A stretch of DNA of 64,000 nt from NCBI RefSeq assembly GCF_000166395.1, contig NC_014655.1:3968001-4032000 (forward strand), written 5' to 3'. Position numbers and translations under genes: made by a program. The stretch comes from Leadbetterella byssophila DSM 17132. Lineage in GTDB: Bacteria > Bacteroidota > Bacteroidia > Cytophagales > Spirosomataceae. The notes beneath the pieces were generated by a model. The model ran no database searches. It was given only the letters and a program-made list of their open reading frames with translations, and was not told the origin of the DNA. Position 1 is the stretch's first letter; every line of letters starts with the position of its first letter. Of this stretch, positions 1 to 9,535 are shown in pieces.

Positions 1-928
1 AAGTAGACTGCATCATGATCCAGGCTGTATTGATGGCACTGGCATTTAAGAAGATAAGTCGAGCAAAAAACTCCGTTTCTTCTCCGGTTTCAGCATGCAG
101 AGCTTTTACTCCCGTGGCTTTTCCTGTAGCATCATCAAAGATAACTTGAAAGACCACCTGCTTATGTACTATACTTAAGTTGCCTGTTCGCATAGCTGCA
201 GGTAGAGTGGCAGATTGCGTGCTGAAATATGCCCCATACGGGCATCCTCTCATGCATTTGTTGCGAAATTGGCAAGATGTCCTGCCTAGTTCCTTTTGTT
301 CTTCTGTGGGTCGGGTTAAGTGAGCTACCCTTCCTATGGTCATAGGGTACTTGCCCCTTAATCTTTGTTTGATTTCCCTCTCTGCACAGTTCATTTCCAT
401 GGCTGGCTGGAACTCTCCATCAGGGAGACTGTCCCATCCTTCAGCTTGACCGCTGATACCCGCAAACTTCTCAACATAGGAATACCAAGGAGCAAGATCT
501 TTATATCTTAAGGGCCAATCTATCCCTATGCCTTCCTTGGCATTGGCTTCAAAATCCAGATCTGACCATCGGTACGACTGTCTACCCCACATTAATGATC
601 TCCCGCCAGTTTGGTAGCCTCTTACCCAAGTAAACGGCTTAGATTCCTTATAAGGATGGTCAATGTCCTTGGTGAAGAAGTGTCGATGCTCTTCATTAGC
701 TGTGTATCCTGTACGTACATTGGCCCAGTAGTCTTTTCGGGTTTGAAGGTCCATTTTGCCCCGGTGCTCCAGTTGCCAGGCTTCCTTCATGGCAGTGGTA
801 TAATCCTCCCGGTGCTTAACCTCCCTGCCTCTCTCAATCAATAAGACTTTAAGTCCCTTTTCACATAACTCTTTAGCGGCCCAGCCTCCAGAGAGGCCGG
901 AACCCACTACAATAGCATCATAGGTCAT
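1..928 (-). CDS. GMC family oxidoreductase, 5' part only (partial)
   Basis: The N-terminal part of an FAD-dependent glucose-methanol-choline type oxidoreductase; the gene runs off the left edge of the window. Translating the minus strand from the ATG at 928 gives MTYDAIVVGSGLSGG, a Rossmann dinucleotide-binding motif (GSGLSGG) at residues 9-15, followed by LLIERG. Near the window edge it reads ASAINTAWIMMQS, typical of the family. The frame stays open to base 1. Its start overlaps the uxuA stop (ATGA), so the two are probably co-transcribed. Such enzymes oxidise sugars or sugar alcohols; the substrate cannot be inferred here. Family assignment is firm, specificity is not. Confidence 0.9.
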   Translation of the reverse strand, partial: MTYDAIVVGSGLSGGWAAKELCEKGLKVLLIERGREVKHREDYTTAMKEAWQLEHRGKMDLQTRKDYWANVRTGYTANEEHRHFFTKDIDHPYKESKPFTWVRGYQTGGRSLMWGRQSYRWSDLDFEANAKEGIGIDWPLRYKDLAPWYSYVEKFAGISGQAEGWDSLPDGEFQPAMEMNCAEREIKQRLRGKYPMTIGRVAHLTRPTEEQKELGRTSCQFRNKCMRGCPYGAYFSTQSATLPAAMRTGNLSIVHKQVVFQVIFDDATGKATGVKALHAETGEETEFFARLIFLNASAINTAWIMMQST

Positions 929-2085
929 GCTCCTAAAATTCCTAATTCTAGTCCACGTAATTCCGCCAAACCACGAAGTCTGCCTATAGCAGAGTAGCCC
1001 GGATTAGAGGTTTTATGTAGATCATCTAACATCTGATGTCCATGATCCGGACGGAAAGGAATAGGAGTACTTCTCAACTGATTTTCTGTGGCGAGTGCTT
1101 TCATGATAGCATACATATTGACGTCACCGTCTAGATGGTCAGCCTCATAGAAATTGCCCCATTGATCCTTCTTTACATTTCTAAGGTGAGCGAAGTAAAC
1201 TCTTGACTTAACTCTTTCAAATATGGAAAGTAGATCATTCTGTTTACCAGCACCAAGAGAACCGGTACAGAAGCAAACACCATTGAAAGGTTGATCCACA
1301 CATTTAAGAATGTAATCAAAGTCTTCGTAACCACTAGCTATTCTAGGGAGTCCTAATATGGGATATGGAGGGTCATCCGGGTGTATCGTCATATGGATGC
1401 CTTCAGAGGTACAAGTTTCCGCTATGCTCTCGAGGAAGAATTGAAGATTTTCTTTCAAACCCTCTCTTCCAATGTTCTCGTAAACGGAAATACTTTTTAA
1501 GAGTTCTTCCGGTTCTATATCTTTTTCTCCCGGAATCCCCATTAAGATAACTTTTTGTAGCTCTTCTTTTTCTTGAGCAGTATAATTTTGATTTCTCTCT
1601 GCTGCTATTTGCTGGATTTCACTAGGATAATCTCCTTCAGCATTTTTTCTTTTCAAAAGATAGATGTCAAAGACGGCCAAATCTGCCCAGTCAAAATACA
1701 GCGCTTTTGATCCATCTTTCATAGTGAGGTCTAATTGTGTCCTCGTCCAGTCGAGTACAGGCATAAAGTTATAGCATACGGTTTTTATGCCGCATTGAGC
1801 TAAATTCTTTAGGCTCTGATTGTAATTTCTTAGATAGTGCTCATAATTTCCGGTCCTCGTTTTAATGGATTCATGCACCGGAACACTTTCTACTACGGAC
1901 CAGGTCAGTCCCTCACTTTCGATTTCTTTTTTTCTTTGAAGAATGTCTTCTACAGGCCATATTTCTCCATGAGGAATATGGTGGAGAGCCGTTACTATTC
2001 CTGTTGCTCCCGCTTGTTTCACATCTTGGAGAGTAACACCATCCGCCGGTCCATACCATCTCCAGGTTTGTTCTAATTTTTTCAC
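925..2085 (-). CDS. uxuA: Mannonate dehydratase
   Basis: Converts D-mannonate to 2-keto-3-deoxygluconate in hexuronate (glucuronate) breakdown. The protein has 386 residues, close to the usual UxuA length. It opens with the family pattern TWRWYGPADGVTL and carries the metal and active-site segments IHPDDPPYPILG (about residue 234), CFCTGSLGAG (about 271) and HLRNV (about 300). It is a soluble, Mn-dependent TIM-barrel enzyme. The stop TGA overlaps the ATG of the GMC oxidoreductase, which suggests a sugar-acid operon continuing left of the window. The start ATG at 2085 follows an AT-rich gap from the lipoprotein gene upstream. Confidence 0.95.
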   Translation of the reverse strand: MKKLEQTWRWYGPADGVTLQDVKQAGATGIVTALHHIPHGEIWPVEDILQRKKEIESEGLTWSVVESVPVHESIKTRTGNYEHYLRNYNQSLKNLAQCGIKTVCYNFMPVLDWTRTQLDLTMKDGSKALYFDWADLAVFDIYLLKRKNAEGDYPSEIQQIAAERNQNYTAQEKEELQKVILMGIPGEKDIEPEELLKSISVYENIGREGLKENLQFFLESIAETCTSEGIHMTIHPDDPPYPILGLPRIASGYEDFDYILKCVDQPFNGVCFCTGSLGAGKQNDLLSIFERVKSRVYFAHLRNVKKDQWGNFYEADHLDGDVNMYAIMKALATENQLRSTPIPFRPDHGHQMLDDLHKTSNPGYSAIGRLRGLAELRGLELGILGA

Positions 2086-2111
2086 TTTAATATGTTAGGG
2101 TATAAAATTTT

Positions 2112-2525
2112 TTAATTTTCTGCAATTCGAACGATTCCATTAGAATTGTTCACTACAAACCAAGCTTTATAAGCAGTTAAGTGGTTTCCGCCACTTTTAG
2201 CTTTTCCGTCTAGATCGTAGGTTATATTGTCTTTGGAACAACTAAATGTTTTGTTGCTAGAATTATATGTAATAGGAGTAATTCCATCTGAAGGGCAGTA
2301 GCCGGATACTGCTTTAAAGTTATTCCCTTCTATCCTAGCCACTATGATTTTTTCTTTCACTAAAAGGTGTGATTGTCCTACTGTACGTAGTTTTGAATAT
2401 TCACTATGATCTAAGTCCAGAGACAAGTTAAGTGCATCCGGATTCCCGGGAGAGGGATCAGGAAGGGTGCCTTCTTCACAACTTAGTAAGAAGAGAGCCA
2501 GTAGTGGAATAAGTGCTTTTTTCAT
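2112..2525 (-). CDS. Lipoprotein with Rieske-fold-like domain lacking the cluster ligands
   Basis: A 137-residue lipoprotein. ATG at 2525 is chosen over an upstream ATG because it places a clean lipoprotein signal (MKKALIPLLALFLLSC) at the start. The mature part has the spacing and sequence rhythm of a Rieske [2Fe-2S] domain: a conserved-looking YCPSDG where CTHxG is expected, FSCSKDNITYDLDG where CPCHGSxFDxxG is expected, then a GG turn and a closing hydrophobic strand. The two histidine ligands are missing, so a 2Fe-2S cluster is unlikely. The resemblance is inferred by eye. It sits upstream of uxuA on the same strand, about 26 bp away. Confidence 0.7.
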   Translation of the reverse strand: MKKALIPLLALFLLSCEEGTLPDPSPGNPDALNLSLDLDHSEYSKLRTVGQSHLLVKEKIIVARIEGNNFKAVSGYCPSDGITPITYNSSNKTFSCSKDNITYDLDGKAKSGGNHLTAYKAWFVVNNSNGIVRIAEN

Positions 2526-2621
2526 CAGGAAAGTTGAATTAAAGGTCCAAAATTCAAAAATCATAAAAAAAACTGAAAGGTAGCCAGTACGGCGGGTATT
2601 TTTTGAATGTATTTTTACCGT

Positions 2622-3083
2622 ATGGAAAGTAATGCTGTAGAAAATAAGAATGTAGCAAAGGATCCAGGCTTAATCACTTATGCCCATACGGCCGGTAGTG
2701 CAGTTATACGTCCGGAGGATATGGGTAAGGTAAAAGGCAAAGCTCAAATGGCCATGCGGCAACAAACTCAGGACGCATTGGAGAAAATCTATAGGCAAAT
2801 TGAGTTGCTTAAAAAGCAAGCCCAGGAGATTGTGGAGCGCATTGATATTTCTGAGCGCATATATCAGGCGCAAATGAGCTTTGAGCCGGTTATCAACAGT
2901 TCTTATTTTTTGTATGAAAAGAAGGATGGTACGGATGTGCTGTCTATGGTGGGACCTACAGAGTGGGGAAGGAAATTTCCTTATAATCGTTTTCTGGCTA
3001 CCGTACATCTACTGGCTGACCATACCTGGAAAGTTGAATTTTTAAATAGTGAGAAGATAGATTATGAATTATTGGTTAGTTAA
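2622..3083 (+). CDS. DUF2452 domain protein
   Basis: A 153-residue cytoplasmic protein that matches the DUF2452 family: an N-terminal segment DPGLITYAHTAGSAVIRPED, a basic and helical middle (about residues 35-75) that looks coiled-coil-like, and a C-terminal region with WGRKFPYNRFLATVHLLAD. The function of the family is unknown to me. The ATG at 2622 is preferred to the in-frame ATG at 2607 because family members begin a few residues before the DPGL segment; both are possible. The 3' end overlaps the following EVE-domain gene by 20 bp, which suggests coupled translation. Confidence 0.75.
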   Translation: MESNAVENKNVAKDPGLITYAHTAGSAVIRPEDMGKVKGKAQMAMRQQTQDALEKIYRQIELLKKQAQEIVERIDISERIYQAQMSFEPVINSSYFLYEKKDGTDVLSMVGPTEWGRKFPYNRFLATVHLLADHTWKVEFLNSEKIDYELLVS

Positions 3084-3474
3084 ATCAGAACCCTTTAAAT
3101 TTTCTTGGGACACCTTCGTTAGTAAAGGAGGAGATATGTGGGATGGAGTCAGAAATTATGCTGCTCGTAATAATCTAAAGGCTATGAAAGAAGGAGATTT
3201 GGTATTCTTCTATCATTCAAATGAAGGCCTTGAGATTGTGGGCTTGGCAAAGGTGACAAAAGAGCATTATCCGGACCCTACAGCTGATGATCCAAAATGG
3301 GTGGTAGTAGATTTAGTGCCCGTTAAGAAGCTAAATAAACCTGTTAGCCTAGCACAAATCAAAGCAGATCCGGTATTACAACAAATGGCTATCGTCCGTC
3401 TTTCAAGACTTTCAGTGAGCCCCGTAACTCCTACAGAATTTGATCGTGTAATGGATTTAGCAGATGAGAATTAA
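3064..3474 (+). CDS. EVE domain protein (PUA-like fold)
   Basis: A 136-residue single-domain EVE protein. The start MNYWLVKSEP, the GGDMWDGVRNYAARNNL segment, the EGDLVFFYHS strand and the PDPTADDPKWVVVDLVP segment are all typical. EVE domains are related to PUA and YTH domains and are thought to bind modified bases in nucleic acid. The aromatic residues in MWDGVRNYAAR form part of the expected pocket. The gene overlaps the upstream DUF2452 gene by 20 bp and the downstream secreted-protein gene by 11 bp, so a single transcript is likely. The exact ligand is unknown. Confidence 0.88.
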   Translation: MNYWLVKSEPFKFSWDTFVSKGGDMWDGVRNYAARNNLKAMKEGDLVFFYHSNEGLEIVGLAKVTKEHYPDPTADDPKWVVVDLVPVKKLNKPVSLAQIKADPVLQQMAIVRLSRLSVSPVTPTEFDRVMDLADEN

Positions 3475-4957
3475 AATCTTTCTCTTTTTACTTATTGGGT
3501 TAGTCGCTCCAACATTTGCTCAAAATATTGTTAACATTCCGGTTCCGGGAAACTCGAACCAAGTACGTGCAGTTAACCTGAAAGATAGTGGGATTATTCT
3601 TCTGGATAAGTCCTCTGAAGGGGTTTTGAGGATTCAAAAATGGGATACTGACCTGAATAAACAATGGGAAACCCGTACGGAAATTCCCGAAAAGACGAAC
3701 TATATCGACGAGTATTTCGACGGGCGTTTTCTCTATATAATCTTGGAACCAAAGGACGCTAGAAACTTTATTTTGCTAAAGATTTCTTCAGCCTTCGCTG
3801 CATTCCAACGTTTTGATTTTCCCTTGTCCAAAGGTTTTCAGTATGGATTCTTTGCGGCTAATGACCAGGTGATATGTTTAGGTGGAGCTGTGAAGAATGA
3901 ACCTTTTTTGGCCATTCTTGAGACTGTCCCTGGCTCCTCCCCGAAATTTGTAAGCGGAGGCTCCAAGGGCACTTTGGAATTACAAGCCCTTCATGTAGCT
4001 GACAAAACCATCTATGCTACCTTTATCCATCAAACCAAAAAGTCCAATGAGCTAGTTTTTAGAGAGATGGATTATAACGGTAAGGTGCTTAGCTCTAATA
4101 ATATTCCAGCAAAAGAGGATAATATCTTTTTGTCTGCTAAATACTTTGAGCATGTAGATGGCCCTCTTTTAGTAGGAAACTATGGTTTAGCAAAGACAAA
4201 TAGCAACAGTATTCCTTCTTCTCAAGGGATCTTCGTCCATAAGTTATCCGTAAACAAAACGAATTACTATAATTTTTCGGCTTTTAAAAACTTGTTTAGC
4301 TTCATGAGCGAAAGGCAAAAGGAGCGTCTGGATAAGCAGGTAGAGAAAAAGAAAAATCAAGGCAGAGAATATAATTTTGATTATAGGTTGTTCATTTCCG
4401 GTCTGCAATTTGTTGGGGAAAATACCTTGGTGGTAGGAGAGCTATTCCAACCCGAATATAGAAGTAGGAATTACGGTTATTATGGTTTTGCTCCCAGCAT
4501 GTATTGGGGTAGACCTTATCTGTATAATTACTATGGCATGTTCTCTAATTGGTACGGTTACCCCTACAGAAACTCTCAAGTGTTTGATGGGTTCAAATAC
4601 TTAGAAGGGGTGATTTTTGCCCTTGCTCCTGACGGAACCTTAGCCTGGGATCAGGCTTATGCTTATAAGAATATCAAGTATTATGACCTGCAATCGCATT
4701 TGAAAGTCAGCCAAACGGAGGATAAGACTATTGCTCTTTACAGTGAAAGCAAGAGGTTAAAAGTGAACGAAATATCACTTAGAGGACAAAGTCTAGCTCA
4801 GAGAGAATTTGATCCGGAAAGCCTTGATCTTCAATTTGCAAATAAGAAGTCAGAGTTTTCTAACTTTGAACATTGGTATGATGATGTTTACTTTAATTGG
4901 GGAGTAATGAAGAAGGACGGTCAACACGTCTGCTTCATTCAAAAAATTATTCCTTAA
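3464..4957 (+). CDS. Secreted protein of unknown function (paralogue 1)
   Basis: A 497-residue exported protein with a signal peptide (MRIKIFLFLLIGLVAPTFAQ). I do not recognise a named family. The body is a series of short beta-rich segments, compatible with a propeller-like fold, interrupted by a charged stretch (about residues 280-310, many K/E/R) and a tyrosine- and glycine-rich stretch (about residues 325-365). The C-terminus holds FEHWYDDVYFNWGV, which resembles HWYDNVFLGIG near the end of the next gene's product, so the two look like diverged tandem duplicates. It starts inside the EVE gene and its stop directly abuts the next ATG. Confidence 0.75.
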   Translation: MRIKIFLFLLIGLVAPTFAQNIVNIPVPGNSNQVRAVNLKDSGIILLDKSSEGVLRIQKWDTDLNKQWETRTEIPEKTNYIDEYFDGRFLYIILEPKDARNFILLKISSAFAAFQRFDFPLSKGFQYGFFAANDQVICLGGAVKNEPFLAILETVPGSSPKFVSGGSKGTLELQALHVADKTIYATFIHQTKKSNELVFREMDYNGKVLSSNNIPAKEDNIFLSAKYFEHVDGPLLVGNYGLAKTNSNSIPSSQGIFVHKLSVNKTNYYNFSAFKNLFSFMSERQKERLDKQVEKKKNQGREYNFDYRLFISGLQFVGENTLVVGELFQPEYRSRNYGYYGFAPSMYWGRPYLYNYYGMFSNWYGYPYRNSQVFDGFKYLEGVIFALAPDGTLAWDQAYAYKNIKYYDLQSHLKVSQTEDKTIALYSESKRLKVNEISLRGQSLAQREFDPESLDLQFANKKSEFSNFEHWYDDVYFNWGVMKKDGQHVCFIQKIIP

Positions 4958-6316
4958 ATGAAAAAGTTGATTCTCCTTCTGTTCTTTTTTAGTGCAGCTC
5001 AGGCGCAGATTCTGCATTCTGCCCAACTGGAAATAGTGGGCAGTCCAGGCTGGTACCAGGCCATAAGTTTGAACAAGGAAGGATTAATTCTTATACTAAA
5101 AGAAGATCAAACTCGATTTAAAGTGGTCAGATATACCACAGATCTTAGAAAGGTATGGGAGCAAGAACTGTTTTTTGATACGGAAGAGGGCCCCCAATCA
5201 TACACTTTGTATGACCATAGAATTGCACTCCTTTTTTCTGAGACTTCCGGAATGTACTACCAATGGATAGATTTTGATATAAATACGGGAGAATATCAAA
5301 GGAAAGGATTTGAATTGAGGGATTATTTTGTAGACAAAGGGATAGGTATACTGAATGGGCAGATGATTTTAGTGGGTACAGACAAAGAGGGACTAAGTCT
5401 ATTTGTATTCGATGGAGAAAATGGCATTTTAGTGCATACCCAGTGGAAAGGTAATCTGGAGATCCAGGAGGTAAAAATTGGTGAGCATATAGAGGTTTTG
5501 GCTTTGGAAAAGACCTTAGGATATAGCAATGAGAAGAAGAAAAAAGGGGAGTATGTCAAAAGTACCCAAGTGGTCTACGCACATTTAAGCTCGTCAGGTG
5601 AAATACTAAGCAAGAAGGTAATTGTTCCTACAGGCGGTAAATTTCCTATGAATGGAAGAAGAGCAGGAGATCATGTAATAGGTGTGTACAAAGAGCCGGA
5701 CGGAAACAGAGGTGTCTTTATTAGTTCTATTCGGGAGGTGAAAAATTCGCCTCAATTCTTCACTCCATTTTTAGAGGTCCTGGGAGATAAGAATGCAAAA
5801 TATTTGAAAGCTGCAGAGTATAAACTGGTAAATCCTATAGCATCTGAAGAGGGCTCCCTGATGGGAGGAGCATTTTATACGAACATTACTGACAAATCAG
5901 GCTTGGCTATGGGATGGGAATACAGCACAGCTCAAGTTTTTACCGTATTTGATGAAATGGTACAAAGGCACACTCTGCCTTTGAAGCTACAGACTCCGAA
6001 AGGGGCTCAACCTTTCGCTTTGAATTCTGCAGGAGCAGTAGCATATGTAGGTAATGGAAAACTTTGGGTGCGCAACTTCAATATTGGCTCCCGACCTATA
6101 GCTTATGCACTTTCAGAAGATAAGCCCTCATCCTTTGTGCCGGGGTACCGACAAGTTTTGCATTGGTATGATAATGTTTTTTTGGGGATAGGCACACAGA
6201 GTAAGATGGAAGCTCAACAAGTAAAGGGTACCGGCAAAAAAAAGAGGCCAATTCCTTATACTCAAACCCGTAAAACCTTCTTTCTTACGGCCATTTCTGC
6301 TGGAATTGCCAATTAA
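4958..6316 (+). CDS. Secreted protein of unknown function (paralogue 2)
   Basis: A 452-residue exported protein with a signal peptide (MKKLILLLFFFSAAQAQ). It follows the preceding gene with no gap (TAA then ATG), so the two are probably made together. Both share a secreted beta-rich layout, an early pattern of the form W/Y..DL.K.WE, and a C-terminal HWYD(D/N)V(Y/F) motif followed by a short closing strand. A lysine-rich patch (GTGKKKRP) precedes the end. No catalytic motif is visible, and no function can be given. Confidence 0.75.
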   Translation: MKKLILLLFFFSAAQAQILHSAQLEIVGSPGWYQAISLNKEGLILILKEDQTRFKVVRYTTDLRKVWEQELFFDTEEGPQSYTLYDHRIALLFSETSGMYYQWIDFDINTGEYQRKGFELRDYFVDKGIGILNGQMILVGTDKEGLSLFVFDGENGILVHTQWKGNLEIQEVKIGEHIEVLALEKTLGYSNEKKKKGEYVKSTQVVYAHLSSSGEILSKKVIVPTGGKFPMNGRRAGDHVIGVYKEPDGNRGVFISSIREVKNSPQFFTPFLEVLGDKNAKYLKAAEYKLVNPIASEEGSLMGGAFYTNITDKSGLAMGWEYSTAQVFTVFDEMVQRHTLPLKLQTPKGAQPFALNSAGAVAYVGNGKLWVRNFNIGSRPIAYALSEDKPSSFVPGYRQVLHWYDNVFLGIGTQSKMEAQQVKGTGKKKRPIPYTQTRKTFFLTAISAGIAN

Positions 6317-6381
6317 AAGTTTAAGGTATTTGTTTCATACTTAAGCAAAAAATATTGAATTTTGCGTACTTTCGGCTTTTT

Positions 6382-7524
6382 ATGAGGTTAATTCTATTCT
6401 TTGTTTTTTCTTTTTCGCTTTGGAGCTGTTCTGACAGCTCTAGATCGGCATATAATATTCCTGAAGTGGAGAAGGAAGGAGTAGACGTGATTTTGGAACA
6501 ACTATCTGAAAGTATCAAGTCGAATCCCAGTAATGCCGCGCCTTATTATAGGCGTGCGTATTGGCAATATAAGTTGGGAAAGTATGATGAAGCGCTCATA
6601 GATATCAGTAGAGCAGAGCGTCTGAATCCCAATTCCGGTGAGATACTTTATCTCAAAAGTGCTATCCTTTACAAAGCAGGTAAGCCAAATGCATTAGAAA
6701 ATGCCTTATTTGCGGAAGATCAGGATTATGAGACACCGGAACTTTTTACTTTGATAGGAAATCTTTATTTGGATCAAAAGAATTACCAGAAAGCTGAGTT
6801 GTACTTTAAGAAAGCAGAAAGTATATATCCTTATTATGGGGAAGTGTTCAGGGCTAGAGGAAAGTATTCTGCCCTTATGGGAGATACTGTGACAGCCATA
6901 AGAAATTATAAAAAAGCATTAAGTTTTAGATCTGATTTGTTTGAACATTATGATGAATTGATCAAGATCTATCTGAAATCAAGGCAAGTAGACTCTGCTC
7001 TATATTTCAATGAATTAGCCATAGCCAGGTTCCCTGAAAATTCCGAGCTAGAGTTTAACAAAGGCTTGATTTTGGAAAATGCAGGTTTACTCGATAGTGC
7101 CGCTGTGGTATATAGATCCTTTTTAAGGAACCAACCAGAGCGTACTGAGGTTTATGAAAGAATAGGGAATCTATATTTTCGAAAGAAAAATTACCCTGCA
7201 GCTTTTGCTCAGTACAATAGGTGGGCTGAGTTAGAGCCGAATAATGCAGTAGCTAGGTTAAAAGCCTCTAGGGCCTATGTGGCTCAGGGAAATTTGCCTG
7301 CGGCTAAGTATTATTTGATAAAAGCTCTGGAAGCCATACCGGATAATACGGCTTTAAAAGCGGAGTTGAATGCAGTAAATTATAGGATTGAATCTGGTAA
7401 CGATAGGTTCAATGCTCCACAAGAAGAGGAGGAGGAAGATCCGAGAATGCTGCAGATGGATTTGAAACAATTGCCAAAAAAGAGATTATTAAATAGTAGA
7501 GATTCTACGAGAAATAAGCGATAA
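6382..7524 (+). CDS. TPR-repeat lipoprotein
   Basis: A lipoprotein of 380 residues built from tetratricopeptide repeats. ATG at 6382 gives the signal [16 protein letters not shown] with a lipobox cysteine; the upstream ATG at 6355 would bury this. Repeats appear from about residue 50 to 330, for example [39 protein letters not shown] and [19 protein letters not shown]. The tail is acidic, then basic. Such proteins usually act as scaffolds in the periplasm or at the outer membrane. The stop overlaps the thrS start (TAATG), so thrS may be translated from the same mRNA. The partner is unknown. Confidence 0.85.
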   Translation: MRLILFFVFSFSLWSCSDSSRSAYNIPEVEKEGVDVILEQLSESIKSNPSNAAPYYRRAYWQYKLGKYDEALIDISRAERLNPNSGEILYLKSAILYKAGKPNALENALFAEDQDYETPELFTLIGNLYLDQKNYQKAELYFKKAESIYPYYGEVFRARGKYSALMGDTVTAIRNYKKALSFRSDLFEHYDELIKIYLKSRQVDSALYFNELAIARFPENSELEFNKGLILENAGLLDSAAVVYRSFLRNQPERTEVYERIGNLYFRKKNYPAAFAQYNRWAELEPNNAVARLKASRAYVAQGNLPAAKYYLIKALEAIPDNTALKAELNAVNYRIESGNDRFNAPQEEEEEDPRMLQMDLKQLPKKRLLNSRDSTRNKR

Positions 7525-9476
7525 TGGAGATCAAAGTTACACTTCCCGACGGAAGTATCAGAGAATTCGAACAGGGTACTACCCCCTATCAAGTGGCGCT
7601 TTCCATCAGTGAAGGTTTAGCCCGTAATGTATTAGCTGCCAAAGTGAATGGCAAAGTTGTGGATGCAAACACGCCTCTGACGGAAGACGTGACTCTTTCT
7701 CTTTTGACCTGGAATGATGCTGAAGGTAAATCAACCTTCTGGCATTCCTCTGCACACCTTATGGCTGAGGCTTTAGAAGCCCTTTATCCTGGCGTTAAAT
7801 TCTGGGTAGGGCCTCCGGTGGAAAATGGATTTTATTATGACGTAGATACAAACGGTAAGCCTATTTCCTCTGATGACTTCAAGAAAATTGAAGACAAAAT
7901 GTTGGAATTAGCACGTCAGAAGAATGAATACGTAAGAATTCCCATTAGTAAAGCAGATGCTTTAAAATACTTTGAGGAGAAAGGAGATGAATATAAATTA
8001 GATCTACTGGAAGGTTTGGAAGACGGACAAATTACCTTGTACCGTCAAGGAAACTTTACAGACCTTTGTAGAGGGCCACATATCCCTAACACAGGATTTA
8101 TAAAAGCCGCTAAGATCATGAACGCTGCGGCTGCCTATTTTAAAGGAGATCAAAACAATAAGATGCTTACCAGGGTATACGGTGTGACTTTCCCTAAAGC
8201 AAAAGAATTAGAAGAGTATCTTCATTTGCTTGAGGAAGCAAAGCGTAGAGACCACCGTAAACTTGGTGCAGAGCTTGAAATCTTCACTTTCTCTGAAAAG
8301 GTGGGTAAGGGTTTACCTTTATGGTTGCCGAAAGGTGCTATGCTGAGAGAGAGATTGGAGAATTTCCTGAAAAGGGCTCAGTTAAGATCCGGCTATCTGC
8401 CTGTAGTTACTCCACATATTGGTAGTAAGCAGTTGTACGTAACATCTGGTCACTGGGACAAGTATGGTGAGGACTCTTTCCAACCCATCAAGACACCGGA
8501 AGAAGGAGAGGAGTTTATGCTAAAACCTATGAACTGTCCTCACCACTGTGAGATCTTTAAATCTAAACCAAGATCTTATAGAGACCTTCCATTACGTTTG
8601 GCAGAATTTGGAACTGTTTATAGATACGAACAAAGCGGTGAACTTCACGGATTAACTCGCGTAAGAGGCTTTACTCAGGATGATGCGCATATTTTCTGTG
8701 CGAATGATCAGGTAGAGGATGAATTCAAAAAGGTAATTGATTTGGTTCTTTATGTATTCAAATCTTTAGGTTTTGATGATTATTCTGCACAGGTCTCTCT
8801 TCGTAGTCTGGAGAACCGTAGTAAATACATTGGCTCTGATGAAGATTGGGACAAAGCAGAGAAGGCTATAGTAAATGCTGCTGCAGAAAAAGGTCTTAAA
8901 ACGGTAGTAGAATACGGAGAAGCGGCATTCTATGGGCCGAAATTAGACTTTATGGTGAAAGATGCTTTAGGCAGAAAGTGGCAGCTGGGTACTATCCAGG
9001 TTGACTATAACCTACCTAAGCGTTTTGATTTAGAATATGTGGGTTCTGATAATCAGAAACACAGACCTGTGATGATCCACCGTGCACCTTTTGGTTCGAT
9101 GGAGCGTTTTATCGCTATTTTGTTGGAAAATACGGCCGGTAACTTCCCATTCTGGTTGTCTCCGGAACAAATTGCAGTGCTACCTATTTCTGAAAAGTAT
9201 GAAGACTTCGCAAATGAAGTATTCTTGATCCTTCAGGAAAATGACATCCGTGGCTACATAGACCATAGAGCAGAAAAGATCAGTAGAAAGATCAGAGATG
9301 CTGAAGTGGCGAAGGTTCCATTGATGTTAATAGTAGGTGAGAAAGAACAAGAGGAAGGTAGAGTATCCGTTCGTAAGAAAGGCGAAGGGGATTTAGGATC
9401 CTTCTCTGTTCAAGAGTTTATTGAATTTGCTAAAAATGAGATAAATAAAAATATCCCCACTTTTGGGAATAATTAA
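7524..9476 (+). CDS. thrS: Threonyl-tRNA synthetase
   Basis: Class II threonine-tRNA ligase of 650 residues, the standard full length. Domains in order: an N-terminal TGS domain (1-60), an editing domain with the metal-type [11 protein letters not shown] motif (about residue 75), the catalytic core with [10 protein letters not shown] (about 335; zinc-binding Cys), class II motif 2 ([14 protein letters not shown], about 375), motif 3 ([11 protein letters not shown], about 520), and the C-terminal anticodon-binding domain. The start is set by the TAATG overlap with the TPR lipoprotein gene. infC follows after 59 bp, the classical neighbour. Confidence 0.98.
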   Translation: MEIKVTLPDGSIREFEQGTTPYQVALSISEGLARNVLAAKVNGKVVDANTPLTEDVTLSLLTWNDAEGKSTFWHSSAHLMAEALEALYPGVKFWVGPPVENGFYYDVDTNGKPISSDDFKKIEDKMLELARQKNEYVRIPISKADALKYFEEKGDEYKLDLLEGLEDGQITLYRQGNFTDLCRGPHIPNTGFIKAAKIMNAAAAYFKGDQNNKMLTRVYGVTFPKAKELEEYLHLLEEAKRRDHRKLGAELEIFTFSEKVGKGLPLWLPKGAMLRERLENFLKRAQLRSGYLPVVTPHIGSKQLYVTSGHWDKYGEDSFQPIKTPEEGEEFMLKPMNCPHHCEIFKSKPRSYRDLPLRLAEFGTVYRYEQSGELHGLTRVRGFTQDDAHIFCANDQVEDEFKKVIDLVLYVFKSLGFDDYSAQVSLRSLENRSKYIGSDEDWDKAEKAIVNAAAEKGLKTVVEYGEAAFYGPKLDFMVKDALGRKWQLGTIQVDYNLPKRFDLEYVGSDNQKHRPVMIHRAPFGSMERFIAILLENTAGNFPFWLSPEQIAVLPISEKYEDFANEVFLILQENDIRGYIDHRAEKISRKIRDAEVAKVPLMLIVGEKEQEEGRVSVRKKGEGDLGSFSVQEFIEFAKNEINKNIPTFGNN

Positions 9477-9495
9477 AAAGTAAGTAATAAATTTG
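9462..9495 (+). promoter_or_regulatory. Putative infC promoter (TTTG ... TAAATTTG)
   Basis: TTTG at 9462-9465 and TAAATTTG at 9488-9495 match the Bacteroidota housekeeping -33 and -7 boxes (TTTG and TAnnTTTG), with a 22-bp spacer, slightly above the usual 19-21. The -33 box overlaps the end of thrS. Transcription would begin near base 9500, about 36 nt before the infC ATG. This would give infC its own promoter in addition to read-through from thrS. Confidence 0.5.
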
Positions 9496-9521
9496 GTCGA
9501 TTTTCCAGAGGGAGAATCGAC
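9496..9521 (+). promoter_or_regulatory. Stem-loop in thrS-infC spacer
   Basis: An 11-bp stem (GTCGATTTTCC pairs with GGAGAATCGAC, one G-U pair) closed by the tetraloop AGAG lies 14 nt before the infC start. It is not followed by a proper T run, so it is a weak terminator at best. It starts where the putative infC promoter ends, so it can form fully only in transcripts coming from thrS. It may process or regulate the thrS-infC message. Confidence 0.5.
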
Positions 9522-9535
9522 TTCTAAAATTTTAT

